A stretch of 64,000 nucleotides of DNA from Gnetum montanum (lineage: Eukaryota; Streptophyta; Gnetopsida; Gnetales; Gnetaceae): NCBI GenBank assembly GCA_015680685.1, contig MNCI01010025.1, positions 500,860 to 564,859 on the forward strand, in the 5' to 3' direction. The notes below the pieces were generated by a model, which was not told where the DNA came from, ran no database searches, and worked only from the letters and a program-made list of their open reading frames with translations. The position numbers were made by a program, and so were the translations under genes. This document shows, piece after piece, positions 1 to 13,639 of the stretch (its first letter is position 1; every line of letters begins with the position of its first letter).

Positions 1-1369
1 TTATGAGGCACAAGATGATGTGGAATTGCTCATCAGGTATGAGGTACAAGAATTATACAAGTGGATCCTCCCCAAAGTAGGCTCCAACCATTAGTTCCCA
101 TATATAACCATGCTTAAAAGTATTTGTAGACACTCAAGGAGTGAAATGTAAGACATACCTATCTAGCAAAACACAATGTTAATATTGCCAGATTGGGAAA
201 ATGACATAATATTATACAAAATAAAAAAATTATGATTAAATATACTAGTGATTTGGAATGGGATGTAGAAGGGATTGCAAAAATCAGAAGCTAAGGTATC
301 TTACCATAAGTAGAATGAATCCTTGTGTGTGATATGTGATTAAAGTAATCATTAGCCTTTTTTTCCAAGATTCAAACCAAGTTCAAACCACTATCAAGTG
401 ACATCGCATTGTATCATCCCCAAGACTAACAAACATAAGACTACCATTGTTGCAAGAGGCATTACCACTTGGTAATGTAGTTTAAGGAAGGAGTTTATTA
501 ATAGTACATTTTTTATTTTTTTCAAATTTTTAGGAAGCCACCTACCTTGAGGCATGGCTAACGTGTCTTTGTAATGGAACCTCTAGAACTTTTATTCTGT
601 GCTTTTATTTTATTTTTACTATGTCAACCTCACTAGAGGGCTACCTTCATGCATGGATAACATGTCTTTCTAGTGACATGGTAAAAAAACACTTATTGTA
701 CTCTTACTTTCATTTTTTGTTAGAACTCAAAAAAATAATAAACGCTTAACAATAAAATAAAACTCATAATAGTAGTCCTAAAGAATCCACAAGTCTTCTT
801 AATGTCACACCCTTTCCATTTCCTCTTGGTTCTTCACTTTTCTATCTAGGAATAATGACCAAAAAATTATTTTTCATTTTATTATAAATAGAATATCATT
901 ATGGCCATGGTGAGAACCTCTTATTTTTGGAAATGAGTGGATGGATGAAGTGGTCCCACTATATATGTAATTAGTACTTTATTATTTGATAATATAGGGT
1001 AATCTTCACCTTATTGGAATTAAATCTTGCTTTATTCCTTACACTTTATTAGAAGAATCAACAAAAATATGTAATTAAAATGATATAAAATGGTAAAATA
1101 AAGGAATAATTTGAAAAATATTAAAGAATAACAAATGATTAAGAAATGAAAAAGTATAAAAGAATGAAAAGATATCAAAGAATGTGAAAACATACTAAGA
1201 AAAGAAAAAGATTTAGTTTGGTGCATAAGGATCATAGAGGGCACCACATGAATATTATTGAAAATTGTTAAGGAAAAGATCAAATGGATATAAGATGGTT
1301 CGGTAAGCTAGGTAAAGTTTAGAGAGGATTCAAGATATTCATAGTATAGTTTGACCTATTGAATATTAA
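1..1369. other. AT-rich stretch without recognisable gene
   Basis: No coding frame, RNA gene or clear repeat was recognised. Because it follows the 3' end of the minus-strand element E1, it may hold that element's 3' LTR, but no LTR boundary can be seen. Confidence 0.5.
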
Positions 1370-1374
1370 CTAAA

Positions 1375-2115
1375 ACAAGTTTGTGTGGGGAAGTTGAATG
1401 GAAAATTTGTATAGCTCCTGAAGGATATGTGGCATGGATGATGTAGGATCCTTCCCATAAGGTTTGGAACTTATCCTTTTGTGGCACATGAATGGGATTA
1501 TAATATAAGACCTAATCACTTAGTTTGATTGATACTTATCAGATACATGTATCATGCTTACGTTTGGAGTACTTTTTATGTATTTTGTTTCTCATCAAGT
1601 CTACAAGTCTATTTTCTCCTAAAAGGTTTAGGTTCATAAGACATTCTTTCTATGATAATTTCTAATTGAGGTTAAGTTTCCTAGTAATAGCTAAGATTTG
1701 TAGCTTTTCTATTATTGGTAGTGTAGACAATTTTTCATATACCAACTCATGGGGTGAATATCCTATTGGAAGTTTCCATGTGGTCCTATAAGCTCATAAA
1801 GCATCATTTAGTTTAGTGGTTCAATATTGCTACATGATCCTTTGTTCACATCTTGTAAAATTCTCTATTGGTGCTCTTTTAAAACACACCATATTACTAG
1901 TCCATTAGCACAAATCTTGTAGATATTTCCATTTATTTTCATATACCTTTTTCTATATGGAGGAATTGCTCTTTCTATTTTCAGTTCCACTTGATAGGGA
2001 GCTCTTGTGTAAGAAGATATGTTAGATAATTGGTGATCCATGATTTCTCCATCAAGTTGACAACCATTGTTATTTTTATGAATAGGTTGTCATTGGGAAA
2101 CTAGTTTAATAATGG
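1375..2115 (-). pseudogene. E1 integrase remnant, catalytic core deleted
   Basis: Integrase inserts retrotransposon cDNA into the host chromosome. The minus strand shows the zinc-binding (H2C2) neighbourhood at about 1,860-1,960 (KICANGLVIWCV, then ILQDV), preceded by an FPNDNLF segment at about 2,100. It then jumps almost directly to KLNDAL-AYRTTWK at about 1,780-1,820, and ends with the C-terminal LWEGSYII segment at about 1,450. The roughly 150 residues that should hold the DDE triad are absent, so an internal deletion removed the active site. Several frames are used and stops are common. The C-terminal LWEGPYxV-like motif is typical of Ty3 integrases and fixes the 3' end of the gene near 1,375. 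Confidence 0.75.
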
Positions 2116-2247
2116 TTCTTCTTGTTCTAGTGATTCCCATTTTAGCTTTGAAAAGTAATTTGTGATGATGTTCTTTGTTCCCTTCTTGTTCCAATGACTC
2201 CCATCTTAGCCTTGACAAGTGATGTCAAATTCCTATAAAATTACAAG

Positions 2248-2539
2248 CTACCTAATCATCCTAGGAATCACCATATGTTTATTCATTAGATATCTGATTG
2301 CACTATGATCTACGTAAACATATATAGGATACCCAAGCATGTAATGTTTGAGTTTTTCTAGCACATACACCATAGTCATAAGCTCCTTTTCAGTAGTGGT
2401 GTAATTAAGTTGTGCTCTAGTGATACATTTACTAGCAAAGTGTATGTAGTATAATCTCTTTTGATCATTAAGTTGTGTTAACATTGCATCCAGTGCATAA
2501 TTGGAAGCATCTATCATTATGTGAAAGGGCTTGGACCAA
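2248..2539 (-). pseudogene. E1 RNase H domain (Ty3 type)
   Basis: An open minus-strand frame of about 89 codons reads as the RNase H domain that follows RT in Ty3 pol. Recognisable parts are the opening DASNYALDAML (catalytic Asp followed by the usual alternating hydrophobics), NYTTTEKELMTMVY with the catalytic Glu, and the closing YVDHSAIRYLMNK with the third acidic residue and its His. This is the best preserved piece of E1. It is continuous with the RT remnant upstream in the same polyprotein and would remove the RNA strand during reverse transcription. It is too short to work alone and lies in a dead element. Confidence 0.88.
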
Positions 2540-3385
2540 TCTAGAGCTTGAAGGATTGGTGTTTCAATTAGCTTCTATTTTAGTGTTTCAAATTCCTTCT
2601 CACATTGCTTTGTCCACTCAAATTATGCATCTTTCTTCTACCAATGGTTTTGCTATCTTGGAAAAATTTTCTATGGACCTTCGATAATACCTTCTATGGC
2701 CTAAGAATGATCTCATACCATTAATAGTCTATGGCATTTTGATGAAGTTTTGAATGACTCTTATCGTTTCTAGATCAACTTCTATTCCCTTCTATGATAC
2801 TTTATGTCCCAAAATGATTCCATCTTAGACCATTAAAAATATTTTCTACCAATTGAGCTTCAAGTCAATTTCAACACATCTTTTTAATACCTGTTCCAAA
2901 TGGTCTAATACTTACTTAAAGTCTAGATTGTAAGTAAAGAAATAATCCATAAATACTTCTAGACCATTGTCTATTTATTTTTTGAAGATGCTTAGTACTA
3001 ATTTCTAAAAATTAGTAGGTGCATTGTTTAGACCAATTGACATTTGTTTGTAATAGGATGTTCCCCATAGACTAGTGAGCATACTTTTTTCTTGTTCTTC
3101 TATGGCAATGTTGATCTATTTATATCTACTATACCTATTAAGAAAGCTATAGTATTGATGTCTTGATATGGTATCTAGGACTTGTTCAATCAATAATAGA
3201 GGAAAATGTTCTTTGAATATCAAAAAGTTTAGTAATTAGAAATCAATACATACTTTGCACTTGCCAACCTTATTTGGAAAAATGACCAAAGAACTAACCC
3301 ATTCACTATATGTAATGGGGTAGATGAATCTTGTCTTTAATAACTTTTCTAATTTCTATTTCATTACTTCTTTAAACTTAGGATT
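2540..3385 (-). pseudogene. E1 reverse transcriptase remnant
   Basis: About 280 codons in essentially one minus-strand frame match Ty3 RT from finger to connection: FIYPITYSEWVSSLV, then KVCIDF, EHFPLLLIEQVLD, YSRYK with INIAIEEQEKSMLTSLWGT, GLNNAPTNF, the catalytic box written FMDY, LKLNW, GHKVS, and MRSFLGHRRYYRR. The expected FMDD is FMDY, so the second catalytic Asp is lost. Stops (TAG, TAA, TGA) sit where relatives have Gln or Trp, with little sign of frameshift, pointing to C-to-T decay. RNase H and integrase follow on the same strand. Confidence 0.88.
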
Positions 3386-3969
3386 CAACCTTCTCTGAGG
3401 TTGGTGACATGCCTTGATAGTTAGATTTGTGTATATTTGATGTTAAAAAATTCATGTATCAATGCATATTATCTCATCATAAGACCATGTGAATGTTGTT
3501 GACCATTTATTGAGTACTTCCAATAATCTATTTTTGTGATATTTATCTAGGTTGGAACTGATGAAAACTAATTTTTGTTATTTAGAAAGACACTTTAGCA
3601 TATATGATAGGACTTTTAATTCTATTAATTTTGGCTCAAAGTTGTCTAAGATTTCTAATTTTTCCCATTCAATATATTCTTCTTGGTATGAGTGTGTATA
3701 GGGATGTTTCCTTGTAACTCTTCCAACCTATCTATTTCCTCAACATGGGCACTTATGATATGATTTTTTGATTTCATGTATATTTTCAATTCTATCTCTT
3801 TATTAGTAGTTAGCCACTAGGTTCCTTCTTCTTTAGTGACTACTACATATAGACATTGTTTCACATCCATTTCTTCTAGACACTAGTTGCATGCTATGCT
3901 ATTTCTTTGTTTAATATTTCAAATTCTTTGCACATAGTTGCACTAGTTATCATTGTATGTGACACATGG

Positions 3970-4330
3970 AACTTAATATCTTTGTATGTCTTCCATTGAT
4001 ATTTCCAAGGATAAATCTCTCATTCCAAGCTTATCATTCATAGTACAAAGCCATGTTCTTTTCATTACTATTGAAAACTCTTTCTTGTTTTTTCCCATGT
4101 ATATTATTAGAAAATCAGTAGGGTAGGACTAGCTATTAATGGTGATGATGACATCATCCACCTATCCAAGTGGAACAATGATTGATTAATATGATAGCTC
4201 TAATTAGATATTACTTTTCCTTAGTGGTGGAAGATTCTAGGTCTTGTAAATGTCTTGTGAAATTAAGTTCACTCCTAATCTAGAATAAAGTAGAGGCTTG
4301 CATGGTTTATGACTTGCTATTTGACAATAT
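3970..4330 (-). pseudogene. E1 protease remnant
   Basis: The minus strand reads DDVIITINS, a stop, SYPTDFLIIY, then KRTWLCTM and KLGMRDLSLEI. This is the C-terminal half of the retropepsin-like protease of this element family: a VDVIV-like strand, YPVDFxI, and a GRPWLAT-like box written KRTWLCT. The same wording occurs in E2 at 13.86-14.05 kb, which supports the call. The N-terminal half with the catalytic D-S/T-G was not recognised and is presumably in the poorly readable sequence up to about 4,330. Confidence 0.6.
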
Positions 4331-5059
4331 ATCAAGGGACTTCATGGATCTATTCTTTTATAGGGAAGCACTCCTACCTTTATCCAGTGTGTAATGGTTT
4401 CATTAAGTATGAAAATAGTTAGATTTGAATTGGTAGAAGATGGAAGCCTAGTATTCCATGGAGGAGTATGTGTAGATGGGGTTGAATTAGATGGAGTTTC
4501 TATCCTTTAAACCCTTTCTAAATTTTTTTGAAAGAATGGAAATTTCTAAAAATGAGATTCATTTCTTATTACCTCCTCCTATGTGTTTACTACCATTGTT
4601 ACATTCTTTCATGGTGGTTGTAATGGCAACTCCCCTTACATGACTGGTGGTGACATTCCTAATAAAGAATTAAAAGGTTGATTTGATGGACTAGCTATTG
4701 GTTGATTTGCGTAGAGATTGGAATCCATCCTTGGAGTAGTAGGTTTGTAATACTTAAGTAGATAATAATGAGAACTATGAAATAAAGTATATATTGGAGA
4801 GATTAGACATTGTACAACATATCCATAAGAGTCTACTTATCTATATGTATATTATTGCCTTGGCCATGGCATTGCCTATGCTTGTGGTTGTTTCCATGGA
4901 ATATGATGGGTGGTCATCTTAGATAGTCTTCCTTGGGTCTAGATCCAAAGGATTTCTCTTGTTTTATTCATTAACCCATCAACATTTTGTCTAAGTTATT
5001 CCCTTTACTAGAATCCATGGCCTGGGCATCTATGTAGAAGATAATAATATCTATTGATT

Positions 5060-5800
5060 GTTGCATCAAGGGATTCATGTATCCCTTGCTTTCATTCCTA
5101 GATTTACTTTTTGAGGTTAGACACTCTTGAGTAAGTTTGATTTTTGTTGTTAAAGAGCTTGAGCATAGTGCTTCATCTCTTAATTGATTCTAGTTCCAAT
5201 GATCTATACTAGCTCTCTAGCTCCTTAATGAGTATTCTAGGAAATAGCTTAAGATTTTGCTTGTCAGTTTTAATGTTTTGGAGGGGACATGCATCATGGA
5301 ATGCTTGAAGATGATGTTGCCGATTTGTGTTATAGCCTCCAAATTTAGGAATATTATTCATATCTAGTCACTTAATGTGATTTTCCCTTACATATGTAGT
5401 GGAAATATATATAGATTCTCTGATATTGATTATACTTTGAGTGGATAGTAGGGGTTCTTCACAGTTATTGGGTTTGCAAGCTCTATTGTAGTAGTAACCC
5501 ATCTAATGCTCATAATGCTCTCTATCCTTATGCCTACATCTATTCCTTTGTCTCTCATAATCATTCTCTTCTTCATTAAGATACCTTCTTCTGTAGTCCT
5601 ATTTCGCATAATCTCTTTGTCTTTCTTTGTCATGGTCTCTTGATTTGTGTTCCTTCTTGTTAGACTCCACAGATGAATGTGAGGAGGAAGATGAGGTAAT
5701 TGGGAAATGATGTCGGATGGTTCTTCTTCTGTGACTTCATGATTTATCCTCTTTTGATTCTACATAAGCTCTAGCCATTAAGCTTTTTCTTTGTCTAATG
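5060..5800 (-). pseudogene. E1 gag remnant
   Basis: The minus strand contains LDMNNIPKFGGYNTN followed by HLQAFHDAC and KLFPRILI at about 5,200-5,380. This is the start of the conserved Ty3 gag (capsid) domain: P-x-F-x-G, then HL-x2-F. Upstream, at 5,430-5,800, is a Ser/Lys/Arg/Asp-rich linker (SSVESNKKEHKSRDHDKE). E2 carries the same order on the plus strand, a charged linker at 11.6-11.77 kb and then LDMNNILKF at 12.07 kb, showing the two are copies of one family. Stops and shifts are frequent. Confidence 0.7.
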
Positions 5801-6450
5801 TCTCTTGTATTCCTTTCAAGGTCTTCTACCAAAGTTTTGAATTTAGCTTTGTATCAACTAGATCTTCAATATGTATTACCAGCATGTGGGAGTGAGATCC
5901 ATGAGTTTGATAAATATTTTCAACTTGGAGTAAGGCATCTTATATTTCTTCTAGGACAACTATCTAAGGTGTTTTTTTTCTTTGTCATGTTCATGTTGTA
6001 CTTTCATCATGACATTTCTTCTTGCCTAAGCCTCTACTGGTTGGTATGGCCTTATCATGTTTCTTGTGACTTGATAGCTTTCTTGTTCATAACTTAGGTT
6101 GGTCTTCATGAGGACTTGTTAAAACATCAATGGTATGGAACATTTTGATGGTAAAACTATGTTGCCCTAAAATTCTCTCCATTTAAGCTATTCATCCTAA
6201 TGAATAATGAATGTGAAATCAAGATAGTATGGATTAATGTGAGCATATGTAATTCTTGTCTGCATTAGTGCACTCCAATCTTCTTCATCATGTGTTCTAT
6301 CATGATTTCTTTAAACTTATTTTGCAAGTGATGGTTTTTCTCTAAGTCTTGAAGCCATATTATTTGTTTGACACTTAGTTGTATGTGTGTTTTATTAACA
6401 TTGATTAAAAATGTAAAGGATAGACTTTTTGATTTTTGATATAACAAAGT

Positions 6451-9400
6451 TTATAAGATCAACTACTTACCACACATTGATACATCCTTGGCAACAATTC
6501 CAATGATGAATGGTGGCATATCCCAACACTCTACCATACAAGTCATGAGTATTTTTGGATGATTGAATCATAATATATGGATGGACAATGTAATTATGGT
6601 AGGATTTGATGTTAAGGTTGTGATCATTTTCTTCTCCCCTTGAGATAGTGAAATTAGAACATATGGTTTAACTCTCAATGAGGCATATGATGGATGATGT
6701 TGTAAGGCTTGAATAACTCCTAGTAATGAATATGATTAAAAATGGAACCTAAGTCTAAGTCTAAGTAACATTGAAATGAAAATATATTCTATTCTATCCA
6801 AAGGAAATGATCAATTTCATACTTACTCAAATGTTAATATTGGATAAGATAATGATGATAGAAATTTAACATTAGGAGCCATAATATTTTATGGTAACAA
6901 GGTATTATACTAGAAATCAAATAAGAAAACCTTAATTAGCCTCTTAACCTATTAATATAAATTTATTGTAATGATTGAGTGTATTTAACATATTCTTTAA
7001 CTTAAGAATCTCATGACACATCAATGTTTTATAATTATTTCTTCCATCAATCTATCATATGATAATATAGTAGCTATTCAATTATCTAAAGAGCATGTGC
7101 ATCATAAATAATCAAAGAATATTGATATAATATATTATTTTGTAAAGAAAGAAGTGAAGGAAGAAAACCTAAAGCCCATTCATCTTTATTCTAATCATCA
7201 ACTTACTAATTTCTAACAAAACCTCTTTTACCCTACAAGATTGAACATGTCAACAACAATATAAGAGTATTAAAGATAAAAGAACAATAATATGCTCTTG
7301 CATCTTACTCTAAATGAAGGATTGTTAATATTAGTGTGCTATGAAATAGTAGTTCATCCTCATCTAAAGGAGATAACCATGAAGATACCAAAAACTATTT
7401 CTTATGATTTATAGTTTAGAAGTAAAAGGCATGTTATGACAATCTTGTATTTACTCTAGTAATGGAAAAAAGTGTAAAATTCAAATAATTTTTTTAAAGA
7501 ATTATAAATTGATTAGTAGATGTACTTTAAAAATCTCCAATTCATATATATTTTAATCTTTTTAAAATATCCTAAGTAATAGATTAAAGACCACTTTTGT
7601 TAATGGTGATGGTGATGTGTAATCTCTATTTGAGTTAATTGATTTTGAATTTCTTCAAAATATTTAAAATTGAGGAACCATGAGTCATAGTTTAGTATTG
7701 CAAAATATCTAAAATCATGGTTTACCATGGGTCATGATTTGTGGAAAAAAAGACTGAATTTTGATTGGGGATACCTGGATTGATCATAATTCATGATTAA
7801 ATAAGACCTAAAAAATAATAATTTTGATGTATTCCACAGTTATGGTGTTTTTTATTTAAGTAAATTTTCTACCATAAATTAACCACAAGACATTCTTAAA
7901 TGGAATTATGATGAGATCATTTTTCATGGTTTTTACCATAAAGTTGACCATATGTTATGATCTCAAAGAAATTAATTTCTACAATACCATAAGTTATTAA
8001 TTTATGGTCTATTCTCTACAATACCATGACTTGATCATGAGTCATGATTAAATTGAAAGTCTAAAATATATTGAGTTAGGAAGCTTAAAAATGATGAAAT
8101 TTATATGTATGAACTCTCCTTGATCAGATTTGTAATTTGGTACAATAATATTTGAGAACAATGAAGAGATATGTAACAAATTTTTTTTAACATAATGATG
8201 AATTTTCAACTTTAAATAGTGTTATTAGACCTTTGAAATTGATATAAGAATGAAAAATTAGATTTTTAATAATTTAAGAATGATAATATTTTGTTCATTT
8301 TGATGAATGATGGTAGAACTAGCTTGAAAAGGAAATCATAAGAATTAGGATGATGAGATAAGAAATAGTGGAATATGAAGAAGTCAATTGATAATTAGAA
8401 AAATGAAATTCATGGATTAAGTATGGGAAAATAAAATTATTACAACCTCTTTATTACTTAAAACACCAAGATATTGCAAGATGGAGAGGGCCTTTAATTT
8501 ATAGAAAAATAATGGGACCATTCTAGAAAATATGAAATAACTTTATCCCATTATCTATGATCTCTAAAAAATATATGGATTAGGACATTTTAAAGTATAT
8601 TTATTCATAACTCATAATAATTTTTTTAAAAAAATTGACGCTTTCATTTTTATGTCACTCTTAGACTAAATACAAGATTCTCATAACATAACTTTGGCTT
8701 CTAAAGTGCCAATCATAGGAAATAGTTTTTAATATATTTAAAGTATTTTCCTTTAGATGGTATTGAATTCATCTTACATATCCTACTATATTAACAAATA
8801 TGTTAGTATTTGGTAATCCTAGCAATGTTATCACTTGGTATGCATAATAGAAAATACTTGGTAATTCTAATATCCCTCAAGTGAGTTCAATGGATATCCA
8901 ACAAGTTAGGAATGAATATTCATCATCAATAGGATAGAATATATTTTACTTCAATTTTTAATTATATTAATTAATTAATTAAATTCTATATTATTAGTAA
9001 TTTTATTATTTTATTAAAATTTTAAATAATATTATAATTAGATGTCATATTATGAACTAAACCATACATGATAGATACCTGCTAGTTTAAGTGGCAAGAC
9101 AACAATCAATAATTTACCAAATAACATTCTAGACACTAACATTTATGCCATATATGGATTATGACATGATCTACTATAATACTTTTAGATCATATGGTGG
9201 AGCATTGGGCATATTTGCTACTTATCATTTGATGTTGTTGCTGATGATGATGCTAATAGTTTAGGAAGTTGCATCATACACAATCATTGTTTAATATTTT
9301 AGAGATTTAGTTTTCAAAAATATTAAAAATGTTTTTAAGATATACACACTACTAATCTATCTTGTCTAATTCTCTTAGGTCAAACATCCCATCACACATA

Positions 9401-11149
9401 CAAAACCCTAGAAGAGAAAATAACAAAATAGGAGATGATAATGACTAGTAGGCATCATTGCAAGTGAAGGTTTCATTTGTCCTTGATGATGTCTTAATGT
9501 TTGACTTTCACTTTGTATTTCATTAGGATGATTAGTTGTAATGAAGGGATGGACATAAAAACATTATGATCCAGTTAGATGGGATAGCTCCATTCATGCT
9601 TCATGACACACACGAAATTTGGTTTTAGTCATCTATATGAAGGTTACCTTATTGAAAAAAACATGATCATGCCTTATAAACCAATAGAAGGCTAGCATAG
9701 AGGAAGCTACATGGTGTAGGTCCTATATGAGAAAGAAAAAGGAAAAATGCACTGGCAATATTCTAACACCTTTTTAGTTTGATAGAGAGGATAGGGGATA
9801 CTAATTAGAAAAATCTCAACATTAACATCCTTCCATAGTTAATATTGATGATCTATGTAATTTGATACTATATTCAATTTTGATTTAAAATCCTCAAGAA
9901 GATGGAATAGGCTCCAAAACTAGAAGGACATTCATGCATACATCTTCAAGCATATAAGGAAAATATTATTAAAGAAACTAAGGAAGAAGAGAAAGCTAAC
10001 ATCACTCTTCCAATTCACCTTCTTCCTCTTCATCCTCATTGATGAATGGTCAATAATATAGGTTGCATTTATGCATGTCCAGCAATGTAGCCCAATTGAT
10101 GTATCCTCATCGATGCATGCTAGGATGCATTAGCATAGGTATATCAATGCTAATGTAATCATTGTCTATATAAATGTGCATACCATTTGCATTTACAACA
10201 TATTTTAGTCATAGAGTTAGCTAAATTCTTATAATTTTCTTTCACAAAAGTTAGGACATTTTTCTTCTAAGTGTTGGCAACATGGGGTTATAAGATTGTA
10301 TAGAATTTTATTCAAGTACTCATGTACCTAGACACATTGGTATAATCAATAATAAAATTGATATTTCCTACATCCATTACAACACTTAGACTAGTTTACT
10401 ATTACTTTTTAGTACATTACTTTACATTAAATATACATTTATATTCTTAAGTAATTAATGTAGTTAATCATAAACACAAGAGAACAACAACTTTGAGCAT
10501 AAAAAATTAATGCTTCATAATCTAGTAGTTGATATTTTATATGTCCAATACTATATACTTGGTAACCTAGTAGCATTAATATAAGCTCAAGGTATGTATG
10601 ACAAGTAGGAATAGATACTATACATTAGGATAGTTAATTAATAAAATAGTTAATTAGTTAATTAATTCAATCCTTAAATCTTCATTTCTTTATTATGTAC
10701 TTAAGATAACAAATATAATAAAAATAAACATCTTATGTCTCCATCACACTTAACCATATGCACAATTAAATACAAGTGTGGATAGGAAAGATAATGACCT
10801 ATAACTATGTAATTCACTATTTAGGAATATTGGCAACTTAGGTAACTAAGTCTATAGAATTTGATTGAAACATTAGTGAACACTTGTGATTTGAATAGTT
10901 GGGTGTAGGAACTACCCACCACTCATCATTGACATCAATTTTGGGAAATAAGGTTAGTGTAGTGCATTGAATATTAGTAACTAGTAAATTCATAGAAATT
11001 CTTTATAAAGAAAATATAATAATTCATCTTTGGTATAAAATATTAATAACAACAAAAATATCTTATGGTACACTTTTTAAAAATTGCTAAAATGACTTCT
11101 CATAGGAATGAATCTCCACTACATGCTAATGATTCTAATTAGCAAGAGA
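6451..11149. other. AT-rich intergenic stretch between E1 and E2
   Basis: No coding frame of interest was found. Since E1 and E2 point away from each other, both 5' LTRs and leaders should lie here, but they are too decayed to delimit. The only structured part is a foldback segment at 7,676-8,049, listed separately. Confidence 0.5.
7676..8049. mobile_element. Possible decayed MITE (foldback element)
   Basis: The left end AACCATGAGTCATAG and the right end, read on the other strand (AATCATGACTCATGA), form imperfect terminal inverted repeats. A second block (AGTATTGCAAAAT against GGTATTGTAGAGA) extends them to about 35 bp. Inside are smaller palindromes: CATGGT-TT-ACCATG at 7,716-7,729 nested in AAATCATG/CATGATTT at 7,712-7,740, and TGAGATCAT/ATGATCTCA near 7,910-7,960. 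Length of about 375 bp and absence of coding fit a MITE. No clear target duplication was seen. Confidence 0.35.
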
Positions 11150-11194
11150 GGACTCAAAAGGGTTATTAGTGAGAAGCCTTAGTAGCTAAAGGTA

Positions 11195-13000
11195 GTCTAT
11201 GTTCATATGGATTTCTATTATCTAGATTTCACCTTCATCCTCCATCAAGATGAGCAACTATACATGAGGAATATGGAAGATAACATTGTGTTACCTCCTG
11301 ATTGATCTATTCTTGTCACGTTGATGGCCCAACTCATGAGGCTTGGCATTGAAGTAGTAGAGCTAGAGTACGACATAAAAGATTAAGCCTCCAAACATTA
11401 TTAGCCTAAAGAAGTCCAAATCAGAAAGAAATAATGCATAGAGGCACATTATGAATTGTCCAATGGAAAAAGAATTTCATGACCACTATTTTCGCAATTA
11501 CAAGAAAGGACAATGATTTATTTGTAAGGCTCTTTCAATACAAAAATTATCATCCTTTTCTTGAGAATGGCACCCTTTAGTAATGATTGAATTCAACCTT
11601 ATTAGTAAAAGAGAGATAGATTTCAAAAGCCAAGAAACATTAAAGGATAGGTCTCATGGTCATTCATTCAAAGACAAGGAGAAGGATAAAGACAAGGCAA
11701 AGGACCATAGGAGGAGGATTACTAGGCATCATTCTCCTAGTCCTCAACCTTCATTGTCCTCATCATAATCAAGTTTTGATAGGAGAAGTTATGGTAGAGA
11801 TAGAAATAGGGATGATCTAGATTGAGATGAATATGATAGGACATTCCATCATGGTGATGGAAATTGAGACCGTAGATAACACAAAGAGGAAGAAGAGCAT
11901 CACCAAAAAAGGAGGCATAGTAAAAACACATTATTAAAGGCATGAAAATGATAGAAGTAATCATGGATGTGATGATTATGATGAACCATTACTAGATAAT
12001 ATAAACATGTTGAATGTTTTATAAGCAATTAGAATCTCCACTAAGCATTAAAGGGATAGTAGGATCAAAAGGTTGGATATGAATAATATCCTCAAATTTA
12101 AAGGAGGATATAATGCTAATCCATAGTGTCATTTACAATCTTTTCATGATGTTTACGCCTTAAAAAACATTGACAATGAGTGGCTAAAGTTAAAATTATT
12201 TACAAGAATACTCATGAAAGAAAGAGAAAGCTAATGCCAATCTTTGGAACAAGAATCGATTTGTAGGTGGAGTATAATGCTAGATTTGTTAAATGAAAAG
12301 TACCAGACATACTCCTAAGTATCCAACTTGAGGAAAAAAATCTAAGGGTGAAAGTAAGATAATAATGGATCCTTATATGCAGCAAAGGGTAGGTATTACT
12401 TTCTCTTGCATCAATGCCTAGGTAATGAATTTTCTCAAAGAGAGTAGCATCACCACATTATAGATGGACTTCAAAATAAAATTAGAGAAACTCTTGGGGT
12501 CTATGCTTGAGGAAGACTCTTGAAGATAAGGGCTTATTATATCTAGAGTCTAATCAATCAGGTGGCTAAGAAAGGAGAGCTAAAAAATAGAGAAATTGTA
12601 GATGCGTATAATAGAGACTTCTCCATTCATAAAAGGGAGGTGTGTTTTTGTGATTCATGGGAGGAATCACCACTAGATGAAGTATTATAATCGAAAATAT
12701 TGATGATCCATAAATCTATTACTAAGATATTGGACAAGGTGGATAAAATGTGGGACTCCTTAGATGAAAAGTTCCAAATTATTCTTAAAGTAGTAGAGAA
12801 GAAGATAGAGTAATGTACTAGTACAGCTAGAAGGAGGTAGAAAGATGTAGGCAAGGAATAGTATCAAAATAAAGGTAAGGATGCAACAATTGATGAGGTT
12901 GTAGATTTAGGAATAGATGATGATGAATGTGGCATTTACTAATATGAACATCCTAAGAGATGTTTTTCTAGAGTATCACATCTATAAGAATATGTTATGT
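11195..13000 (+). pseudogene. E2 gag remnant
   Basis: Gag builds the retrotransposon particle. Pieces in order: an N-terminal region with several stops, a charged Lys/Asp linker at 11,583-11,768 (FKDKEKDKDKAKDHRRR then a Ser/Pro run), the capsid start LDMNNILKFKGGYNAN at about 12,075 followed by HLQSFHDVYALKNI and KLFTRILMKE, and a C-terminal part (NREIVDAYNRDFSIHKREV, then KSITKILDKVDKMWDSL) near 12.6-12.8 kb. The last section, KDATIDEVVDLGIDDDECGIY at 12.88-12.94 kb, is acidic. No CCHC zinc knuckle was recognised. Several stops show that it is dead. Confidence 0.7.
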
Positions 13001-13639
13001 ATGAATTAAACTTAAAGTTGGCAAGAAAGTAATCATTGAGGAAATTATCTCATCCACAAGGAAATTATAGGCATCGGTTCCACCAAACACATTATTATCC
13101 AAGTGAAGAACCACCTCAATTTTGAAAGTAGTATTAGCAATGACAAAGTCTTTAGTTGTGGAGAATGTCATCACCAAGTTATCAATATCCTTACTAAAAA
13201 ATTAACCCATATAGATATTATGTCCAATAGCTTACTTCTCATTATGACTCTACAAAACATACTTATTTTACTCATCATTGTTATCCTTTAGAATATCATT
13301 AAACTTCCTATACATATCCTTCTACATATCCATCATCTAACTTTGCACCTTCTAACATCACTCCTTTTCCACATACACCATTGATTTAAGGGAAAATCCC
13401 ATCCCAATCATAGCAACAAGATGCAACAAGTGTAGTAAATTCATAGCTAGAAGTTTATCTATGTGTCACTAAGCATAATCCTTAAAAGAAGGATTTCTTC
13501 AAGCCAAAAAGTTCATAGAAACCCTAACTAACATCCATGGCTATTAACCTTGAATCAACTACTTTTGGAAATAAATTTAAGTCTCATTCAACATAAGTAT
13601 CCTCTAATAGAAATACTATCATGTTAGCTGATGTGTTCA

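Larger units (their letters stand above)
1370..6450 (-). mobile_element. E1: decayed Ty3/gypsy retrotransposon, Athila-like
   Basis: On the minus strand the domain order runs gag (about 5.1-5.8 kb), protease (about 4.0-4.3 kb), reverse transcriptase (about 2.54-3.39 kb), RNase H (2.25-2.54 kb) and integrase ends (1.38-2.12 kb), the normal Ty3 order. The RT signature at the thumb (LNW followed by a GHKVS-like segment), the RNase H ending in PRMIR and the integrase segment DAL-AYRTTWK-PIGYSPHELVYEK-like resemble plant Athila/OTA elements. Many in-frame stops replace expected Gln or Trp codons, so the copy is dead. No LTRs could be delimited and the outer limits are approximate. E2, on the opposite strand, shares its gag and protease wording and belongs to the same family. 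Clade assignment is by eye and could be another non-chromodomain Ty3 lineage. Confidence 0.8.

Noticed and set aside
5798-6097. Plus-strand frame of 99 codons
   Set aside because: Antisense shadow over the gag-side region of the minus-strand element E1; hydrophobic and without motif.
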